Below, one piece after another: positions 9,602 to 20,036 of a stretch of DNA of 59,036 nucleotides. Every line of letters starts with the position of its first letter. The stretch's first letter is position 1. The stretch covers positions 1 through 59,036 of the forward strand of contig NZ_JAGGKD010000012.1 of NCBI RefSeq assembly GCF_017873415.1, read 5' to 3'. The notes under the pieces were generated by a model, which made no database searches, was not told the DNA's origin, and saw nothing but the letters and a program-made list of their open reading frames with translations. This DNA comes from Methanolobus bombayensis (GTDB lineage: Archaea; Halobacteriota; Methanosarcinia; Methanosarcinales; Methanosarcinaceae). A program made the translations under genes and the position numbers.

Positions 9602-9736
9602 TGTGCGTCTTTTATGTAATCAATAAAGAAATAAGCTTCCGTATTCCATTATTGTTAAGGTTTTATGGGATTTGAATGAGATATCCATATGTTTGACCTC
9701 TGCATCAGTAAAACCCATGAACATAATAAGACCTGA
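9602..9736 (-). promoter_or_regulatory. CRISPR leader
   Basis: The 135 bp between the cas2 stop and the first repeat is AT-rich and non-coding, in the position of an I-E leader that directs transcription of the array and marks the site of spacer insertion. I see no IHF-type site that I could defend, and archaea lack IHF. How integration is targeted here is not evident. Confidence 0.7.
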
Positions 9737-10925
<1,189 letters not shown>

Positions 10926-11609
10926 TCAACGAATAGGACGTACAAGAAGCAAACCACAGCCAAAACCTTTAGCAGGACCAATTCCATTAAAAAGTACTTG
11001 TTTAAACAGCTCTGGTTCAGTTACCGTTAAAAACCCGGTAAAATCAATAGTATTGAAGCTGACATGATGTTTACCACTTGGTTTGTAGAATTTGTGCTTC
11101 CGATAGCTATCCGCACGTACTTTATTAGAATCAATTAAAAAACCATTCTTTTCAGCCTTCTTCTGCAACCATTCAACACCTTTCGTCTGAACAATCTCAG
11201 AGATATCAGGATAGACAGCATTTCTTTTGTTTTCATTTTTTATACGAAACTTTTCATCCATGACCACATCATGCCTATGCTGTTTTCCTTTCTCATCTCT
11301 TTTTGAAACAATTGGATTTGCACGAAGAGAAAAAGATAGATTCTGCCCGGATTTTAATATTGGATCATATTGCTTTACATCGATATCCCACAGACCAGAT
11401 TCATCTTCCGGCTCCCTTTCAGATACAAAGTAAAAAGCAGGTAATTTTCCGTCTGATTCCTGACGATATATAAAACTCCTTTTATCGTCAGCACCTCTTG
11501 AAAATATAGGCCATACCAAACGGTGAATATTATAGCTGTTTCCCATATTTTTCCATGAGGTTTTATTTGAGACTACAGCCGGAAGCAAGCGTGCTCTACT
11601 CATATACAT
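10926..11609 (-). CDS. cas6e: Cas6e crRNA-processing endoribonuclease
   Basis: A 227-residue Cas6e (CasE/Cse3). GGAGG at 11618-11622 lies eight bases before the ATG at 11609, which gives MYMSRARLLP, matching the E. coli start MYLSKVIIAR; the longer in-frame start at 11624 is less likely. H29 in NIHRLVWPIF aligns with the catalytic histidine of E. coli CasE (H20). The C-terminal glycine-rich segment NGIGPAKGFGCGLLLVRP is the hallmark G-loop. It cuts the array transcript within the repeat and stays on the crRNA in Cascade. The gene overlaps the end of cas5 by 10 bp. Confidence 0.96.
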   Translation of the reverse strand: MYMSRARLLPAVVSNKTSWKNMGNSYNIHRLVWPIFSRGADDKRSFIYRQESDGKLPAFYFVSEREPEDESGLWDIDVKQYDPILKSGQNLSFSLRANPIVSKRDEKGKQHRHDVVMDEKFRIKNENKRNAVYPDISEIVQTKGVEWLQKKAEKNGFLIDSNKVRADSYRKHKFYKPSGKHHVSFNTIDFTGFLTVTEPELFKQVLFNGIGPAKGFGCGLLLVRPIR

Positions 11610-12346
11610 GTATCTTTCCTCCAATCAAGCATCGAATAGTATTCCTTCCTATCTGAGAACTGCCACCTTTTCCGGCTCAATATATTATCACGTCTGGAGA
11701 CACTATGTTCGAATGCGATATCTTCTTCAGGATTATCCCAATAGAATCTGCAAACACCATCATTGATTAATTTCCTGACAAAAGCTTCATCTTTAAACTC
11801 AGCATTCGTAAGTGCTTCTTTCATATTAGAACCAGATACTATTATTGGATCAAGGGGGAGTGATAAAGGACATGATTTTCTTCCAAGATACATAGAAAAT
11901 GAAGGCTTTTTCAGACTGTTGCCAATCGTTTCAAGAGAATAAGGCGGATTATCAATTGTTGAAGAAAGAATCACGGTATAAAGTCCGTCACAATAGTAAT
12001 CTCTTGTCGAAAGAATAGTATTTAATTCATATTTTGGAACAGCAAGTTCATCTTTCCTTGTTAAAAATTTCTTCTTATTTCTGCCTTTACCTGAAGCAGG
12101 AACCTGAGACGTGTGATAATCACGAAGCATAACGCCTGAAGAGTTTATAAGAACTCCATAATGATAAGCAGAAGCCAGCTCCAGTTGTTTTTCTTCTTCG
12201 TCCCTACGAATACCCAGAGCTGCTCCCAACAGACCGAATATCGCTGATTTTGAAGGGTGATCAAAACTAGGCCTGTAGGGACCTACTGCAATGTCACCCC
12301 ATGAAACCATTGGACCGTATAAGCGGAAAATCAAATAATCTTTCAC
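11600..12346 (-). CDS. cas5: Cascade subunit Cas5e (CasD)
   Basis: A 248-residue Cas5 of type I-E. The N-terminus FRLYGPMVSWGDIAVGPYRPSFDHPSKSAIFGLLGAALG is the conserved Cas5 RRM region, and the glycine-rich segment near 38-46 is typical. GTG start at 12346 with AGGAG upstream. The protein binds the 5' handle of the crRNA and closes one end of the Cas7 filament. It lies between cas7 (20 bp gap) and cas6e (overlap). Confidence 0.95.
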   Translation of the reverse strand: MKDYLIFRLYGPMVSWGDIAVGPYRPSFDHPSKSAIFGLLGAALGIRRDEEEKQLELASAYHYGVLINSSGVMLRDYHTSQVPASGKGRNKKKFLTRKDELAVPKYELNTILSTRDYYCDGLYTVILSSTIDNPPYSLETIGNSLKKPSFSMYLGRKSCPLSLPLDPIIVSGSNMKEALTNAEFKDEAFVRKLINDGVCRFYWDNPEEDIAFEHSVSRRDNILSRKRWQFSDRKEYYSMLDWRKDTCI

Positions 12347-12366
12347 GCTAATCGACTCCTTTCTGC

Positions 12367-13485
12367 TTAACTGCTTACAAACTTCAGCATTTCTTCTAGA
12401 CTACCTTCTCCTGTATAGGCATTCATATCCAGTCTTTCCTCGCAGCAGTCACCATACACATGTTCCATTTTTTCATTTGTTTTCTGGAGAGACTCTATAG
12501 CATTTTTCAACATGTTTCTCCCTTTTACAGGTTCTAGATAGGAAACTGAAAGTGAACGTGGTTGTTGCTTTCCTTTTTCTATCATCATGTATGAAGCATA
12601 TGCTCTTGAAGCAAAACTATTCTGTTTGCCTGTAGGAGAAACTTTTGCCATTGATTCAACTAAAGCACATAAAGCATTATTTGCAAGCTCTTTATCTCCA
12701 CCAAGATTGCTTTCCAGAAGTTCACGATCAATACAAACATACGTATAGAAAAGACCAGATGCAAACTCTGTTTCACCAAGATGTCCTGAACCCATGTCCT
12801 CATCCCCTCTATTCAGATCATCAACTGCTGTGAAAAAATCGTCTTCAACTGCAACTTCGTTGGTCGTAATAGCATGAGAAACTTGTACTGCTGCTTCAGT
12901 ATTGAATTTTGTATTAGATGCAAGCATACGTCCGAACATAGCAATATCTACAGCGGTGTGGTCCTTTCTCAAAAGATTAAGTTCATCTTTAGAAGGAGCG
13001 CTCCCACTTGATGATATTTTAGTTATAAGCTGATCAATCGCAGATATCTCTTCTGGACTGAAATGTGCCAACTGTTCTATTTCGAGATCCACTAAGGAAT
13101 CTTTCGCTTCTTTATTGGAACCTTTTTTGGATTTTCCAAAAACACCGGCTATTGCTTTAGACCACTCTTTCGCTTCTTTTTCAGAAATAATTGAATTACT
13201 TGATGATACTTCAGTATTGTCTTTCAATATATCTACTAAACTAAGACCAGTTGTCAATGCCTTAAAAATATTAACGCCCATGTTTTTTGTGCGGATACCA
13301 ATATGACTACCAAGGCTTTCTTTGAAGATATCTGATGTCCTCCAGGCTCTCTTAAGACTCTGTGAAGAGACCCTGAGTCTTTGAGTTCCACCCATAACAG
13401 CAGTCTTTGGTCTTCCCAGGTCATCACGGTTCAAATTGGATGGGGGATACGATACGAGTGTATGTATTTGTACAAATTTTGTCAT
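12367..13485 (-). CDS. cas7: Cascade backbone subunit Cas7e (CasC/Cse4)
   Basis: A 372-residue Cas7 of type I-E. The N-terminus FVQIHTLVSYPPSNLNRDDLGRPKTAVMGG and the following QRLRVSSQSLKRAWR are diagnostic of Cse4. GGAGAG lies six bases before the ATG at 13485. Six copies form the crRNA-binding backbone of Cascade, so high expression relative to other subunits would be expected. The middle third contains a Lys/Ser-rich stretch (KSKKGSNKEAK), probably the flexible thumb region. Confidence 0.96.
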   Translation of the reverse strand: MTKFVQIHTLVSYPPSNLNRDDLGRPKTAVMGGTQRLRVSSQSLKRAWRTSDIFKESLGSHIGIRTKNMGVNIFKALTTGLSLVDILKDNTEVSSSNSIISEKEAKEWSKAIAGVFGKSKKGSNKEAKDSLVDLEIEQLAHFSPEEISAIDQLITKISSSGSAPSKDELNLLRKDHTAVDIAMFGRMLASNTKFNTEAAVQVSHAITTNEVAVEDDFFTAVDDLNRGDEDMGSGHLGETEFASGLFYTYVCIDRELLESNLGGDKELANNALCALVESMAKVSPTGKQNSFASRAYASYMMIEKGKQQPRSLSVSYLEPVKGRNMLKNAIESLQKTNEKMEHVYGDCCEERLDMNAYTGEGSLEEMLKFVSS

Positions 13486-13503
13486 TTTATTCTCTCCTAA
13501 ATT

Positions 13504-14007
13504 TTAACTTTTTGTTCCGGGTGCTTTTTCATAGTAACTGTAAGCCCATTCTTTCTTTGTGATATCATTCCACCAGTAGAGACTGTTCGCAAGGTTGCAG
13601 GCATTGACATTTCCATCCATTAACTTAACAATTCGAACAATTGAACTGAACAGTTCTTCCTTGTCCTTGATTTTTAATAGTCTCTTAAAACGTAACCCGC
13701 TAACCTGTGCATTTGAACCATCTTTGACACTTGCCATTTGAGAAGCAAATGATTCTCCACCCTGATGATTTTTCACATGAGCCATCACTCCGGCAATTAC
13801 TGCAACAGAGTCCCTGTTTCCAAACCCAATCTTGTTTAAAGTCAACCACAATTTATGGTAAGCCGGATTAAACACCACATCCACAGTATTGTGGCATCTG
13901 CGAAGATCTGCACGATCTCCTCGATTATTGTCCAAATCCCTCCACCATGTCAGTAAAGCCTGACATGCTTCTGGATTTTTTTCCAAAGAACTTTTCTTTA
14001 TAGTCAA
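13504..14007 (-). CDS. cse2: Cascade small subunit Cse2 (CasB)
   Basis: A 167-residue alpha-helical Cse2. Matching features are LLTWWRDLDNNRGDRADLRRC near the N-terminus, the segment AVIAGVMAHVKNH, and GLRFKRLLKI, which carries the conserved basic residues that contact the displaced DNA strand. Start: AGGTGA at 14014-14019 lies six bases before a TTG at 14007, which I prefer to the TTG at 14013 that touches the SD. Two copies run along the Cascade belly. Confidence 0.92.
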   Translation of the reverse strand: MTIKKSSLEKNPEACQALLTWWRDLDNNRGDRADLRRCHNTVDVVFNPAYHKLWLTLNKIGFGNRDSVAVIAGVMAHVKNHQGGESFASQMASVKDGSNAQVSGLRFKRLLKIKDKEELFSSIVRIVKLMDGNVNACNLANSLYWWNDITKKEWAYSYYEKAPGTKS

Positions 14008-14052
14008 TTCCAATCACCTTTTCAAATACAATTATAGTACAATCAAACATTG

Positions 14053-15639
14053 TTATTTTTTAGATTTCTCAGGCAATCCCAGAGTCTTTCTTATTTTCTT
14101 ACCACCTTCGTAATTGTATCTTCTAAGATCTCTGCGAGCTAAAGCTACTCTTTCAGGATCAACTACACTGAATTGCATGGATTGAGAGTATTGATCAAAC
14201 AATCTTTCAGATACTTTTGAAAGACTCCTAACCCATTGTATTTTCAAATCAATGGCATCCGAATTACTTTCCAGTGCGGAGATTAATTCATTGAGTACAT
14301 GATAAAATACAGATTCTGTATCATTCCAGAATCTGGAATCGATAAAAGAGATATCTCCTCTAATCGGATTTTTGCCGTATAATGCTTTTTTTGTGCAGCC
14401 TTTTGTATTATCACCTATAATTTCAGCAGTCTTTATCAGTTGAGATACGATGGATTCATAAGAGAGCCTGATATTCTCAGGAACATTGAACAAAGGCATA
14501 ATACTTTCATACCAGCAACGGACCTTCATATTATCGAAATCATAACCGAATGCCCATAGTTGAGGAGACCGTTGGAATACATTATCCAAATTTGCCAAAT
14601 CCAACTGTTTCCCTACAAATCGTTCAAAAGACAAAGAAGGATGCTGTCCATTCTCAGGGTCATTTTGAACCAGACCCAGCCAGTGGCGATAAGTTATGCC
14701 ACCAGGCCCCGGATGAAGTGGTATTATATTATCTTTTGTTTCACGATGCGGACTCAGGACATGGCACCAACCTCCTTCATAGTTTACTCCGTAATTCTTT
14801 GTAACATAATGTGAGACAAGTCTGTCAGATTCACATCCACATACATCGCAGACCCCATCCCCGAGATCATCAAAATCAATACTAATTCTACGTGGCATTC
14901 CCCAATACATTTGTTTGGGATTTACGCTCATTGGAGTTGTTTCCGTTCCTTTCTTTTCACTTGTACGGGTGGGTCCCATCCACGGATAAATATCACTTAT
15001 TGCATTATGATCGATATCACCTAAACTTTCAAAATTATTTTCTGAAATTATATTCAACCAAATTGTTTGCCAAAGATCGTTACCCAGAACTAAAGTGGTC
15101 AAAGGTCCACCACCTCTGAGTGAAGTGCGATAACCTTTTCCACCCGTAGGAGCATTTAATTGTAAATTGAATAATGCAGTTGCACAACAAGAAAAACACA
15201 TTTGTGTCACTGTGTCTCTCTTTAAAAAGTGGTCTACGTTATTACTAATTGTGTTACTACCTGGCATTTCCATAAGCAACACATCCACCCTATTTTCAGT
15301 CCCTTCAAATGGTTCATAACCCTGCATAAAACGTTCGTTTTCCCCGTCCAGATTGAAAACATGAGATACACTGTTAAATATCTCCAATAATTTATCGGGT
15401 TTTGGAGGTGCTGTAAAATGTTTTCTCCATTCCCTTTCATTGTTAGGAGACATAGTAGTTTGTACTAATCCGATTAGAAATTGAATCAGAGAACCATTAA
15501 AATCAGGGCGTGGTGCAGCCAGAGAAATTATAGGATTCGAATCCAATTTGCCAGTAATCTCCCATGGAGCTATCTGTTCCTTTTTACCATCCTGTCTATT
15601 TACCCATATCCATTTTTCATGAATCAAATTAAAAACCAT
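14053..15639 (-). CDS. cse1: Cascade large subunit Cse1 (CasA, Cas8e)
   Basis: A 528-residue Cse1. The opening FNLIHEKWIWVNRQDGKKEQIAPWEI, the segment APTGGKGYRTSLRGGGPLTTLV and HPGPGGITYRHWLGLV are conserved family stretches. A CDVCGCESDRLVSHY motif around 265 supplies the two Cys of a zinc-binding knuckle. The C-terminal four-helix bundle ends with ALARRDLRRYNYEGGKKIRKTLGLPEK. Cse1 recognises the PAM and recruits Cas3. The start at 15639 is 16 bp after the cas3 stop. Genes cse1 to cas2 form one transcription unit with cas3. Confidence 0.95.
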   Translation of the reverse strand: MVFNLIHEKWIWVNRQDGKKEQIAPWEITGKLDSNPIISLAAPRPDFNGSLIQFLIGLVQTTMSPNNEREWRKHFTAPPKPDKLLEIFNSVSHVFNLDGENERFMQGYEPFEGTENRVDVLLMEMPGSNTISNNVDHFLKRDTVTQMCFSCCATALFNLQLNAPTGGKGYRTSLRGGGPLTTLVLGNDLWQTIWLNIISENNFESLGDIDHNAISDIYPWMGPTRTSEKKGTETTPMSVNPKQMYWGMPRRISIDFDDLGDGVCDVCGCESDRLVSHYVTKNYGVNYEGGWCHVLSPHRETKDNIIPLHPGPGGITYRHWLGLVQNDPENGQHPSLSFERFVGKQLDLANLDNVFQRSPQLWAFGYDFDNMKVRCWYESIMPLFNVPENIRLSYESIVSQLIKTAEIIGDNTKGCTKKALYGKNPIRGDISFIDSRFWNDTESVFYHVLNELISALESNSDAIDLKIQWVRSLSKVSERLFDQYSQSMQFSVVDPERVALARRDLRRYNYEGGKKIRKTLGLPEKSKK

Positions 15640-15655
15640 GGTATTACCTTCTTCA

Positions 15656-18409
15656 TTATTTATTTATACAGAGACCAATTTCCGAATTGTAAACTAACTG
15701 GATTTGGTTGTTGTATTTGTCTTTTGCAGTACCCTTCCAATTATCCCCGTCTTCCGAGAACATAGGAATCAATATACTCCACTTACCTTTGTCTTTCATT
15801 GAATCCTGAACTTTTTGGATTAATTCATTAACTTCCTTTCCATAGTCCTCTGAGTACCTAATACGGCCACCACTAACACATAACTGGCTCAGTTCCCATG
15901 AAAAAGTATCAGATTTTACCATAGGAATAAGTATTCCATCTTCAAACCGTGCAAGGCGAATGTTCACCGATTCACCAAGGCGAGTTGGAGTTACAACGTC
16001 ATCCAGCCATTGAGTACCCGAACGTTCATAACCCTGTGAAAAGTTTAAAGACTTGAAATTAGCCATGGAGGTTTGAGCCATTGAATCTCCATAGGCACGT
16101 TCATCAAGAACTTTTAATTCAGAGGGAACTTTGGTGCTAGCATCTTTGCCAAAAACACCCTCTATGAAATATCGACTTTCATCCGGTATACAGAATTTTC
16201 TGCGTTCTGCAAGCAAATTAGCAGTAAGCCACAATTGTCCGTGAGATTGGTAAACATATGCCCCTTTAGGGAACATATCCGAATACCAGTCTGCTGAGAT
16301 TTCCCCGTTTAATTTTGGAGAAAGGATTCCGAGAAGAGGAATGCCTCGTTCATCGCAATCACTTAAAGCACCATTTTTGTCACGACAATGGCGTTGTAAA
16401 CGACCAGCTCTCTGAAAAATCAGATCAATTGGAGCAAGATCAGTAACCATATAATCAAAATCTATATCCAAAGACTGTTCTACAACCTGCGTTGCTATCA
16501 GCACTTTACCCTTACGTTTTTGAACATCAGTTTCTTTTCCGAATGTATTAAGAACATCATTTTCAATATTCAGGCGATCTCCCATTACATATCTTGCATG
16601 GAAAAGGATTACAGACTCTTTTCCCAGCTCAGACACAAGTGTATCATATGTTTCAATTGCATCATCAACAGTATTGCGAATCCAGCAACAACACTTTCCC
16701 TCAATTGAACATTTAACAAGCTTTTCTCTGATTGATGATTCATCATTGAAAAATTCAACATTTACAGTACGTTCCGTACCAGCACGAGGTTCTATTTGAA
16801 TTTCCGAAAGATCACTTTCACAAACATGTGTTATAAGAGGATAGTTTCCACTGGAAATGCCCTCTATCGAGTAACCGCGTCCACGACAAAAATGTGACGC
16901 CAGCTCCTGACGATATTTAATTGGTAGTGTGGCGGAAAGAAGAATTGCACTACCACCCAATGAAGCATGGAACTCCAAAAGACTGCATAGCAATCTATGC
17001 ATATATGGATCATATGCATGAACCTCATCAACTATCAGGACATTACGTGATAAACCCAGTAATCTCAGTGATTGATGGTTCGAAGGAAGAATTCCAAGCA
17101 AAGCCTGATCAATAGTTCCTACACCAACATTAGCAAGCAGAGCTTTTTTGCGATTATCAGCTATCCATGTAGAACATTGGAAGGAAACGGTATCATCATC
17201 TGACGAAGAATATCCATAATTACTATTTTCGTCACTCTCAACCCCAATAGATTTACTGTAAACGTCCAATAGGTGACTTTGACCGTGCGCAAGCACAAGT
17301 GAAGGAAGAGAATTATGTTCATACAATTTTTTGTGAGAATCCACTAACCTTCCATACATTGCATTAGAAGTTGCCATTGTTGGCAGACCAAAATAAATAC
17401 CGTTTGCAATACCCTTTGCCATTATACGATGAGCCAAACATAAAGCAGCTTCTGTTTTGCCACTTCCTGTAGCATCTTCCAATATGAAAAGTTGAGCATT
17501 ATCCGCAATAAAACAGCTCGATATATGATCTTGCATTGGACTCGGAACATCAACTTTAGGAAAGAGAATACCCATTCCAGTAATTAGTGAAATCACTGAA
17601 GGCAAAATACCTGAATTGTTCAGCGCTTTTTCTGCTGAAGGCAAAGCGTATTTTTCCCAATACTCCTCCAGAGGAATGGAGGTTGAGAAATATGGGAACT
17701 GCTCGTTTGAAGAACCAATCCAATCACTTACTATTACAGTGCCTGCAAGCAACCACGAAGTACTCTTGAATGCAGTTTCCAAATCTTCAAATTCATATTC
17801 ATAGCCCTCAGGTCCAGAGAGACCTTTGAAAGCATCTTTCAATAACAAAGATGATACTTTTTGTACATATGAACTTGCCATTGCGAGGTCTTCTTCAGTA
17901 AACAATTCATTTTGATTCACCGCAAGTCCATTGTCCATATATCGTTTTGGAGGATTTCCATGATGTCCTGTTACTGATATAACCCATGGAAGAATAAGGT
18001 CATTCCAATCAAATGAATCAAAAGAACTTTTGTCCAGACAAAGCCAGTTTTCATTCCATACAGTTTGCCAGATCGTTCTCCAGAGGTAAAAACCCATGCT
18101 GTCATGTCGTAAAATGTAACTTTTGTTACTACCATGTCCTCTTAAAGACATTAGTATATCTGGTTGAAGATTTTGAAATCTTTCTGAAAATTTACCTAAA
18201 TCATGAATTGCAAGATAGAATGATACCAATGAAATTATTTGTTCATCATTTAGTGGAATATAATCTTTAAATTTTTGCAGAATCAGGTTGTCTTTTCTCA
18301 ATAAGAGATTTCCTGTTGCAGCTACATCTAAACAATGGTATGCCAATAAATGATAATCTGAATTGGAATTACTATCTGCAAAAACAGACTTCCCCCAATT
18401 CTTATACAT
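15656..18409 (-). CDS. cas3: CRISPR-associated helicase-nuclease Cas3, type I-E
   Basis: A 917-residue Cas3. The HD nuclease is N-terminal: H in AYHCLDVA (residue 25), HD in AIHDLGKF (69-70) and TGHHGNPPK (about 147). The SF2 helicase follows: Walker A EDATGSGKTE (about 312-319), DEVH (461-464), SATLP, and the motif V-VI region VVEQSLDIDFDYMVTDLAP with QRAGRLQRH. I start it at the ATG at 18409, because MYKNWGKS then aligns with the E. coli start (YWGKSSKS). An in-frame TTG at 18481 would add 24 residues with no family match. It unwinds and degrades DNA found by Cascade. It is the first gene of the cas operon. Confidence 0.95.
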   Translation of the reverse strand: MYKNWGKSVFADSNSNSDYHLLAYHCLDVAATGNLLLRKDNLILQKFKDYIPLNDEQIISLVSFYLAIHDLGKFSERFQNLQPDILMSLRGHGSNKSYILRHDSMGFYLWRTIWQTVWNENWLCLDKSSFDSFDWNDLILPWVISVTGHHGNPPKRYMDNGLAVNQNELFTEEDLAMASSYVQKVSSLLLKDAFKGLSGPEGYEYEFEDLETAFKSTSWLLAGTVIVSDWIGSSNEQFPYFSTSIPLEEYWEKYALPSAEKALNNSGILPSVISLITGMGILFPKVDVPSPMQDHISSCFIADNAQLFILEDATGSGKTEAALCLAHRIMAKGIANGIYFGLPTMATSNAMYGRLVDSHKKLYEHNSLPSLVLAHGQSHLLDVYSKSIGVESDENSNYGYSSSDDDTVSFQCSTWIADNRKKALLANVGVGTIDQALLGILPSNHQSLRLLGLSRNVLIVDEVHAYDPYMHRLLCSLLEFHASLGGSAILLSATLPIKYRQELASHFCRGRGYSIEGISSGNYPLITHVCESDLSEIQIEPRAGTERTVNVEFFNDESSIREKLVKCSIEGKCCCWIRNTVDDAIETYDTLVSELGKESVILFHARYVMGDRLNIENDVLNTFGKETDVQKRKGKVLIATQVVEQSLDIDFDYMVTDLAPIDLIFQRAGRLQRHCRDKNGALSDCDERGIPLLGILSPKLNGEISADWYSDMFPKGAYVYQSHGQLWLTANLLAERRKFCIPDESRYFIEGVFGKDASTKVPSELKVLDERAYGDSMAQTSMANFKSLNFSQGYERSGTQWLDDVVTPTRLGESVNIRLARFEDGILIPMVKSDTFSWELSQLCVSGGRIRYSEDYGKEVNELIQKVQDSMKDKGKWSILIPMFSEDGDNWKGTAKDKYNNQIQLVYNSEIGLCINK

Positions 18410-18481
18410 ATCACCCAATTTCTTGTCACTCCCATAGATTAATGGCAATATAAATGAACTACAAGTAATCAAATAATTCAA

Positions 18482-18624
18482 GTGTCAAATGATTACTAAA
18501 AGTATAACTGTATACCTTAGATATATACTTTTTTATAGCAACTAAAAACAATACCACATCCAATACTAAATATCCATACATACCCCAATTACAAATATAT
18601 ACCTCTACCACATATCAACATTCA
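18482..18624. promoter_or_regulatory. Divergent cas3/csa3 promoter region with a perfect dyad
   Basis: The intergenic region contains a perfect 9-bp inverted repeat, AAAAGTATA (18498-18506) and TATACTTTT (18524-18532), with a 17-bp spacer containing GTATAC. On the minus strand AAGTATATAT (18521-18530) is TATA-like and would set the cas3 start point near 18498. On the plus strand AAATATAT (18593-18600) is TATA-like and centred about 27 bases before the csa3 ATG, suggesting a leaderless csa3 mRNA. The dyad overlaps the cas3 TATA and is a good candidate operator, possibly for the Csa3-like protein. Confidence 0.5.
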
Positions 18625-19224
18625 ATGCCTGATCTAACTCTAATCACAACACTATATACCCTTGACCCCGTACTGGTCTGCATAACACGCCTTTCGCCAA
18701 CCAGAGTAATAATACTCACAGAAGACGGAGCTGTGGACAAAAAAGTCCAGGCAGAACAGATGCTTGAAACTACTTTTGGGAAAGTAATCGAAATTCAGAA
18801 AATAATTACCTCGCTCTATAATCCGGTGAGAGTTGCACAGGATGTTGCTGATGCCATCGAAAAGGAGCATGACTGGGGTAACAAAGTAGTTATCAACGTA
18901 TCCGGTGGCAGGAAGCCTCAGGCTTTCGGGGCGCTGTTCGGAGCCTATGCCCGGAGTGACATGGTCAAGAGAGTTGTCTATGTGACAGAAGAAGATAATG
19001 TCATGATAGAGTTCCCGATACTGGGATTCAACATATCTCCCACCAAAAAGGCCATTCTTGAACATATAAAACAGGGTGAGAAGACAGTAAGTAAGATCGC
19101 TGTAAAGGTTGGGATCTCCAGAGGGATGGCCTATAACCATATTCGGGAATTGAAAGATATGGGTTATATCTCAGATGAGGATGGTTTCGACATAACCGAT
19201 TCTGGAAGGCTTGCAGTAATTTAA
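18625..19224 (+). CDS. csa3: CARF-domain winged-helix regulator, Csa3-like
   Basis: A 199-residue protein. Residues 1-135 form a Rossmann-like CARF domain: a hydrophobic first strand (LTLITTLYTL), ILTEDG near 30-35, and the signature NVSGGRKPQAFGAL at 91-104, the loop that binds cyclic oligoadenylate in the family. Residues 138-199 are a winged helix-turn-helix (SPTKKAILEHIKQGEKTVSKIAVKVGISRGMAYNHIRELKDMGYIS). This is the Csa3 layout. Csa3 proteins regulate cas and adaptation genes in Sulfolobus, usually alongside type I-A or III systems. Here it sits 143 bp from, and divergent to, a type I-E operon. Ligand: cyclic tetra-adenylate is the usual one in the family, but no Cas10 is in this window to make it. 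Confidence 0.82.
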   Translation: MPDLTLITTLYTLDPVLVCITRLSPTRVIILTEDGAVDKKVQAEQMLETTFGKVIEIQKIITSLYNPVRVAQDVADAIEKEHDWGNKVVINVSGGRKPQAFGALFGAYARSDMVKRVVYVTEEDNVMIEFPILGFNISPTKKAILEHIKQGEKTVSKIAVKVGISRGMAYNHIRELKDMGYISDEDGFDITDSGRLAVI

Positions 19225-19296
19225 TCATTATTTACTTTTTTAGAGCTCACTGTAAATGCAAAAAATTAATTCGGATAAGTGACTTTACCTTTATCC

Positions 19297-20010
19297 ATGA
19301 AAGAACTATACCTTAACGATTGTTACCTGAAAGAGTTTGATGCTACTGTTGAAAGCGTAAAGGACGATAAATTCGTGGTTCTGGACCAGACAGCTTTTTA
19401 TCCTAAATCCGGTGGCCAGCCACACGATACCGGTAAACTTGTAAGAGAGGACGGAACTGAGTTCCCGGTGATCTTTGCAGGAAAATTTGACGGAAACATA
19501 AGCCATGAAGTTTCAGTTCCAGGACTTAAACCCGGTGATAAGGTAAAAGGTATCATTGACTGGGACAGAAGATACCGCTTCATGCAGTATCACACTGCAT
19601 GTCATATACTAAGTGCAATAATCCACAATGAAACAGGTGCCAGAATAAGCGGAAACCAGCTTGGGGAAGAAAAAACACGGGTTGATTTTAATCTGGAAAA
19701 CTTTGACCGAGAGCAGATAGCTTCCTATGAGAGCAAGGTCAATGAGGTTATAGACAGAAATATTCCGGTCAGCATAGATATAATGTCCCGTGAAGAAGCT
19801 TTCAGTATTCCCTCTGTTGTCAAGCTCAAGGATGCATTCCCACCTGAAATCGAGAACATAAGGATAATCACTATCCCCGATATTGATATACAGGCATGTG
19901 GAGGTACACACATTGCAAACACAGGGGATATTCCCCACATATCAATAATAAAAGCAGAGAACAAAGGAAAGAACAACAGGAGAGTCTATTTCAAATTTGT
20001 CGATGAATGA
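19297..20010 (+). CDS. alaX: Alanyl-tRNA editing protein AlaX
   Basis: A 237-residue AlaX of the medium (AlaX-M) type. The N-terminal beta-barrel includes TAFYPKSGGQPHDTG, the strand conserved in the AlaRS editing region. The zinc ligands are H99 and H103 (HTACH) and C201 and H205 (CGGTH). The protein hydrolyses Ser-tRNA(Ala), and possibly Gly-tRNA(Ala), in trans. I chose the ATG at 19297 (MKELYLNDCY) because it matches the family start; an in-frame GTG at 19279 would add six residues. No strong SD site precedes either. It runs towards the sensor kinase and is probably transcribed alone or from csa3. Confidence 0.9.
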   Translation: MKELYLNDCYLKEFDATVESVKDDKFVVLDQTAFYPKSGGQPHDTGKLVREDGTEFPVIFAGKFDGNISHEVSVPGLKPGDKVKGIIDWDRRYRFMQYHTACHILSAIIHNETGARISGNQLGEEKTRVDFNLENFDREQIASYESKVNEVIDRNIPVSIDIMSREEAFSIPSVVKLKDAFPPEIENIRIITIPDIDIQACGGTHIANTGDIPHISIIKAENKGKNNRRVYFKFVDE

Positions 20011-20036
20011 AAAGGATCTAGTATTATTTTTAAAGG

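Noticed and set aside
7276-9675. Many plus-strand ORFs with repeated HPHVCGEL, SSPRVWGT and FIPTCVGNS peptides
   Set aside because: These are translations of the CRISPR repeat in three frames, with variable residues supplied by spacers.
18410-18481. 24-residue N-terminal extension of Cas3 from a TTG
   Set aside because: The ATG at 18409 aligns with the start of known I-E Cas3 proteins, and the extension has no family match; a TTG start cannot be fully excluded.
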